Source: Vitis vinifera
Lineage: Eukaryota > Streptophyta > Magnoliopsida > Vitales > Vitaceae
Length of the DNA stretch: 64,000 bases
NCBI RefSeq assembly: GCF_030704535.1
Contig: NC_081807.1
Coordinates: 15,258,001 to 15,322,000 of the forward strand
Reading direction: 5' to 3'
Shown: positions 58,647 to 64,000 of the stretch, in pieces
How positions within the stretch are numbered: the first letter of the stretch is position 1
Layout: every line of letters begins with the position of its first letter
Translations under genes and position numbers: made by a program
The notes under the pieces: model-generated
Seen by the model: only the letters and a program-made list of their open reading frames with translations
Database searches by the model: none
What the model was told of the DNA's origin: nothing

Positions 58647-60068
58647 ATGGCACCTAGGAGAGAGTCAGCCGCTTCCAGGGCTCAAGGCAAGCGCCCTGCT
58701 GAGCCATCTCAGCCAGATCAGTCTGAGGCTCGCTGAAAGGCGAGGTACGACACCGCTCTTTTCAGCTCTGTCGAAGACTACCAGAGATATAAACAAAAAT
58801 TCACCCAGAGAAAAGTTGTTCCAGGAAGAAGCATCAATTTCTCCCAGCTTAAGTACTTTGGATTTGAGAAGATATTTGGACGGATGAGATGGCTACCAGT
58901 GGTGACTATTTCGGAGCCTATCTTCCCGACTCTGATTCGCACTTTCTACTCACGGGTGACCTACGGGGTTGGAGGACCGATCACTTCCACTGTCAGAGGA
59001 GTTGAGATCACCTTGAGTCCGGAGAGCATTTGCCGGATTTTCGATATACCATCAGTTGGACTCAAGGTGTATGAGTCTAAGGTGTGGCCCACGGTGCTGG
59101 GATTTGAGCCCAGATAGGCTATTCAGAGGCTGTGTGGACTTGCCGATGCCCAGGGGATGGGCAAACCCTCTGCACATAGCCTGACAGTGATCAGCCGTAT
59201 TCTGCATCACATGGTCTGCTCCATTCTGTTGCCACGCGGCGGACATCGAGACGAGGTATCCTACCTCGAGGCTTTCATAGTGGATTCCATTTTGACAGGG
59301 AGACGGATTCATGTTGGGTACCTGATGATGATGCATATGATATCTTGCTGTGAGAGCAAGACCCGCGTGCTCCCCTATGGTCGCTTCCTCACGAGAGTAT
59401 TCAAGGATGCCGGGGTTGATTTGAGCAGCGAGACAGATTTCGAGGCCCCAACCACATATGACACATATGACGAGCAGTCTCTAGCGCGGATGAAGTTTGA
59501 GAAGGCCCCTGATGGCTCTTGGATCAGGAGAGTTGAGCGACCACCTGCACAGGACCAGGGGCAGGGACAGATGCATCCTGGAGATGACGAGGAGGCCGAG
59601 ATTCGAGAGATGGAGGGTGGGCTAGACCCTCATAGGGACTTTGAGTAGAGCATGCCTGAGTGTGACATTCCTCCTCTAGTTCAGACGGAAAGTGTTCAGT
59701 TTGAGGCATTCTTTCCTGAGCCGATGATATATGAGCCGGCATACACAGTTGGACCATCTGAGTCATTCTTCACTGAGCCTTCTCATGCAGAGATACCATT
59801 TCAGGCACCTCACGCACCTGATCATGCGCCTTGGATGGATTTATCCGCTCAGATCAGTTCTCTCAGGACTCGTATGGAGGAGCTTGCAGTCGTGAATGAT
59901 ACTCGTTTCCACTCTATGGAGGATCGCATAGATGAGTATCAGACCGGCTTCACCTCTCAGTTTGAGCATCTCGATTAGAGACTTGGGCGTCTTGAGGAGC
60001 GTATGGATCAGCAGCATGAGGAGATGATGGCCTACCTTCGCTCAGTGTTTCCTCCACCTCCACCTTGA
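58647..60068 (+). mobile_element. Plant transposon-protein family gene, fossil copy 2
   Basis: One frame of about 473 codons with about four interruptions. It starts MAPRRESAASRAQGKRP; the core contains STVRGVEITLSPE, CRIFDIPSVG, ISRILHHMVC, LEAFIVDSILTGRR, LPYGRFLTRVF, DTYDEQSL and DGSWIRR. The tail is coiled-coil-like (ISSLRTRMEEL, ERMDQQHEEMM). It parallels copy 1 but is much GC-richer. Behind it are GGGGGAGA-type purine tracts (60147, 60338, 60382) and a Copia-type LTR (60393), so it is probably the coding part of a non-autonomous LTR element. Confidence 0.75.
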
Positions 60069-60079
60069 TATCTTCGAGA

Positions 60080-60124
60080 CCCCCCCCCCCCCCCCCTCCC
60101 CCTCCCCCCTCCCCCCTCCCCCCC
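60080..60124. repeat. Poly-C tract
   Basis: About 45 bp of C runs with single T interruptions, the most extreme composition in the window. It lies just behind the stop of copy 2. Confidence 0.95.
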
Positions 60125-60392
60125 TTCGTTTCTTTATGATGTTGCCAAAGGGGGAGAAATTTTAGGATCTATGGGGCACACACATGCATTACATTTCCAT
60201 ATCATTAGTCTTGTGTTGTGTATATGCGATATTATTATATATGATATGATATTTTCAGAATTCACATTGTATCCGATTGAAATTTTGCATGTAATTTAAA
60301 ATTTTCGCTTTAATTGATCCATGTTTGGATTGAGGGGGAGATTTCTTCTCTCCTAGATAACCAAGGTTTGTCATCATCAAAAAGGGGGAGAT

Positions 60393-61260
60393 TGTTAGCC
60401 CAAGGGTGCCCCTAATCGGGTTTTGATGATAACAAACCATGGTTAAGTGACTAATTGTTTTAAATGTTTAAGAATCTCAGGTATAAACTCGAAAATTCAT
60501 CAAAGGACCAAATGGATACATGATCGAGACACTTGGAAGACTTGAGATCATAGGAAATGAATGTAAGATGATAGCATGAGTGCACTTAGGATGTTCATAC
60601 CTTTTCATGCATCTTAGAAAACTCGGTTTATTCTTTAAAACTTGATTTTCTTTAAAACCCGAGTTTGATCAAACATACCTTAGGCAAATTGATTCAAAAG
60701 TGGCATATTAATTCACCTAAAGACCTTTCCTAAGTAGTAGAAAAGAAAGGAATTTCAAAAGGAAGGTTTTCGGGGCCAAAAAGCTCAACCGGCCGAGGCT
60801 ATGTCCAGTCGGCTCAACCGGTTAGGAAACCGGTCGACCGGTTGACCCTGTCTGGTCGAGAACCGGTCGCGGAGTGACAAAAACACACTCTCTCATCCAG
60901 TAGCCTTCTCTTCCCGGTTGAGGTTCACACCCTTCCCGATCGATGTCCGGTCGAGGTCCGATCGATATCCGATCGAGGCAACAGTAACCTGTCATGCATT
61001 AAATGCTCCAACGGCTAGTGAACCGGTCGACCCCTACATCGACCGGACGAGGTTGCCTTTTGCTGTTTTTGACTCCCGAGCTTAGAAACCTATAAATTGA
61101 GAGATCCACTTCATTTATGACTAAACATAACAATTTTTTTGTAATTAAAAAAAAAATTTGAACACGTATTCTTAAACTTCGAAACTCCTCAGGGCATTCC
61201 CTTCAAGGGAAAAATCTCAACCCAATAAAATTCTACACTTCAATTCTAGTTGAGCAGAGC
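60393..61260 (+). mobile_element. LTR of a Copia (SIRE-like) element, 3' side
   Basis: AAAGGGGGAGAT (polypurine tract) directly precedes TGTTAGCCC at 60393, and 'ttttgatgataacaaa' follows at 60420, a usual LTR start of SIRE-like Copia elements. Inside are many CCGGTCGA/CCGGTTGA motifs (60783-61045), a TATA box ('cctataaattgag', near 61090) and polyadenylation-type sequence. The right end is not certain. It is probably the 3' LTR of the element that carries 58647-60068; the 5' LTR was not found. Confidence 0.7.
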
Positions 61261-61889
61261 CACCTACATGGTGCCTTGTGTGTGCATACCCATGTGCTAC
61301 CACCCTTATGTCACAATTGAGCCACTACCTGACACCCCTTGCATTGACAAGCTGCTTAACATCATAGGCATCCCTACTTGCCATCTTATTTTGAATATGG
61401 CATGTCAACCTGCATGTGATAGGTAGTCATGGGTGTAAACTGGCATCACATGAGGTCGTGACACCACATCAACTTAATCAAGGTGTTGATGCTTGGCCAT
61501 TATGTGAGAGGTTTTGGAAATTGACCCTAAGCCAGCCAGCCAGCCAGCTAGCTAGGGACTATGGTTGAACTTAGTCTTTCTTGGCTGAGTTTTCATTTTT
61601 CTCTAGCTTAGGTTTTTATAGGATGTGAAAAATGGTGAATCTATGCTTCTCTCATTTGGTTCTATTGAAATGCTATGACATGGCAAGTCCATATTGTATG
61701 TGCCATCTTGTGGATATATAATATATATTTTTGAGTTTTGACTGTTGCATGGGGTTTTAGAAACTTTAATGAAGATGAATGGTTACGGTTGTGTGTGATC
61801 CAAATCTACATTAGGGCTCATTTTTAAAAAATAATGGAAGATGCATTGCTAGTGGATTTGTCTCCAAATCTGTTGGATAAACTGTGCAG
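61261..61889. other. Sequence before the first visible DRP2 exon
   Basis: No exon recognised. It may be intron sequence of the dynamin-related gene. A short 'ccagccagccagctagctag' run is near 61533. Confidence 0.5.
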
Positions 61890-63975
61890 GAATACAACAT
61901 TGAAGAAATTGCTAATGAAGATGAACCCCCACCAAAAAGTTCCAAAAGTAAAAAGGAAAATGGACCAGAGAAATCACCCAATCTTGTCTTCAAAATAACT
62001 AGCAAAGTTCCATATAAGACAGTTCTGAAAGGTACGTTATTATTCTTTTGACTGTACTTCTAGTCCTGCTTGTGTACTGTTGTCATTTTCCCCTCTCCTA
62101 TTTAATTACAAGTGATTTTACACTTAAATTTTCCATTTATCATGCAGCTCACAGTGCTGTTGTGTTAAAGGCTGAGAGCGCAGCGGATAAGGCTGAGTGG
62201 TTAAACAAATTGAGAAATGTTATTCAGCCTTCAGGTCAAGTGAAGGGTGAATCTGGTCTTACCATGCGGCAAAGTCTTTCTGATGGTTCTCTTGTGAGTC
62301 CTTTTGAAATGTTTTTTCCTTTTCTTTTTGGCACAATTCTATAGCACAACTAGTTGCTTTGGAGCTTACCTGCATTTGGTCTTCTGTGTTTCTTGATATA
62401 ATTGTGGTTAATTTAGAACTTTGGTACTTCTGCCATCTTTGACTTCTGTACTGGTCCGAGAACATAAATTCTATAGTTCACATTTTTTCATTTGTTATTA
62501 GGTCTTTTGTGGTTACTGTTTGGTTGCATTAAAAATTTTATAGGATACAATGGCCAGAAGACCTACAGATCCAGAAGAACAGCTCCGATGGATGTCTCAA
62601 GCAGTGCGTGGTTATGTTCAAGCTGTTCTGAATAGCCTTGCTGCCAATGTCCCAAAATTCGGTTTGTTTTCTTAAATCCATTATGATTCATGTATTTTGT
62701 TGCTTTTGTAGTTCTCTTAGTATTCTTTATTACCTGTTGTGGTTGAGCAGGCAGTTGTTCTTTGCCAAGTAGAAAAATCCAAGGAAGATATGCTTAATCA
62801 GTTATACAGTTCTGTCAGGTTGGTACTCTTTGCCATATGGAAACACACAATTCTCTAAATACCTTAATATATATGTTATCAAAAAGAGGAAATATGAATG
62901 CTTTACTATCGGAATACTTTTGGTTGTTTGTGTTGGTAAATTTTTTTATAGATAGCAGAAACTCTCAGAGGAAGTGGCCAAGAGGGTACAAATCATGTAA
63001 AAGAGAGTGAATACTCAGATTAGGGAAACTAAAACAGAACATATAAGAGAGAAGGCAATTCAGAACTCCCTAGACCCTCTTGCTACCCAAACAACTAATC
63101 AGCTCTAGAAATATTGTCTCCAAGGAGGCCAGCATTTATGCTGGGATGCAGCACATCTGCTAGGCAATAAAGATGGGAGTAAGGAGTAAGGACTAGCCAC
63201 ATTTAGAATCCTTCAAGGATTCATCATGCTCTCATCTTTTCCATCTTAGTTATATTGCACCTCATAAAATCAATTCCAAGAAATCTCCCGCCACCTCTAA
63301 TTCCCTAACCTGGAACTAACTCACTACCTGGGTTCCACATACCACTCACTTCAATTCTGTTGATGCCTCTGCATCCCTAGTGATGGAATATGAGCACAAT
63401 ACAAAGATATTGAAGTATCTTTAGCTGTTACATAGAAATTATATATGTTATGGAATTTATTTTGGATCCATTTCTAGCAGAGAATGAGTTTTATGGGAAA
63501 AAAAATTACACCATTCTCCATCAGCATGCATGAAGAACATCTAAAGAATAAAAAGGAAAAATATCTATTCTATCCTCTTGACAGGTTGTGAGAGGGGGGT
63601 GAACTGGTATCTTAAAGATTTTTTACATGAATTGGTTGCATGATGAATGGTGTCTTTGCATTTAACACATCATGAAGCTGACACTTAAACACTACCTTAA
63701 TTATTCAATATCTTCTCTTTTCCCGTCTAAATTTTTTTTCATTAAAAAAACTGTAATTGTTTATACATTGGTTCTCAGTGCCCAAAGCACCGCAAGGATT
63801 GAAGAACTACTTCAGGAGGATCAGAATGTGAAACGAAGGAGGGAGCGTAACCAGAAACAATCCTCTCTTCTTGCGAAGCTCACAAAGCAGCTTAGCATCC
63901 ATGACAACCGTGCAGCGGCTGCTTCTAGCAGCTGGTCCAATGGTGGTGCAGGCATTATAGTTGTTACTGTTTAAC
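61890..63975 (+). pseudogene. Dynamin-related protein 2 (DRP2), 3' exons only
   Basis: Five exons match the C-terminal half of plant DRP2A/2B, large GTPases of clathrin-coated vesicle formation: 61890-62031 ([18 protein letters not shown] domain), 62148-62293 ([18 protein letters not shown], then [12 protein letters not shown]), 62544 to about 62657 ([17 protein letters not shown] start), 62751-62818 (VVLCQVEKSKEDMLNQLYSS) and from 63779 ([33 protein letters not shown]). The GTPase, middle and early PH parts are absent; their place is taken by retroelement DNA. At the end of the third exon the expected donor is missing (reads 'ccaaaattcggtttgt'; using the GT at 62662 would shift the frame). 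After SNGGA the usual Pro/Arg-rich tail is not seen: the site reads 'gcaggcatt', possibly a changed donor, and the frame stops at 63974. Further exons could lie beyond the window. I judge it a pseudogene, but a complete gene with a very long intron is not excluded. Confidence 0.75.
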
Positions 63976-64000
63976 TGACCGTTTGATCGAGCCTTAGAAT

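Overview
The window looks like AT-rich nuclear DNA of a woody eudicot. Grapevine (Vitis) fits best, judged from the receptor-like-protein family and the repeat types, but species assignment is inference because no search was run. There is one apparently intact host gene, several host pseudogenes, and a dense set of mobile elements, many nested in one another.

Left part (1-39972) is a decayed tandem array of LRR receptor-like proteins (RLPs, Cf-9/RLP12 type: extracellular LRRs, one membrane span, no kinase). One full gene stands at 7933-10878. A broken sister copy lies at 35259-38285. A third copy survives only as its promoter (15815-15979), where a Copia element has landed just behind the TATA box. 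Shorter RLP scraps lie at 2080-2350, 4410-4705 and 7283-7380. The sequence behind the broken sister (38286-39972) is nearly the same as 1-1385, so another RLP copy probably ends just left of the window. Small DNA transposons lie around and between the copies (7081-7267, 11690-12512, 14382-15653, 34046-35055).

The Copia element at 15980-31145 is a nest: its leader holds an 8,977-bp LTR-bounded unit (17316-26292, flanked by CCATG on both sides), which holds a second Copia (19039-23503) and an intron-less sucrose synthase fragment.

Middle-right part (39973 to about 49700) is a Mutator-like element (MULE). It carries, on the plus strand, a 16-exon gene predicted to encode an HMG box fused to a DUF1985-like region and a Ulp1 cysteine protease with a complete catalytic His-Asp-Gln-Cys set. 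On the minus strand it carries a FAR1-type DDE transposase with three nonsense codons. Between the two convergent genes is a cluster of ACCGGTTGAGG motifs containing a perfect 40-bp palindrome. The same motif recurs in three other places to the right (50280, 54750-54980, 60780-61045).

Right part (49860-64000) holds fossils of a plant transposon-protein family (52788-54188, 58647-60068), a 3-copy tandem repeat of about 300-355 bp (51430-52400), an LTR of Copia/SIRE type at 60393, a lone AP-endonuclease exon (56733-56877), and the 3' exons of a dynamin-related protein 2 gene (61890-63975) that lacks its 5' part here. I found no tRNA or rRNA gene and no CRISPR array.
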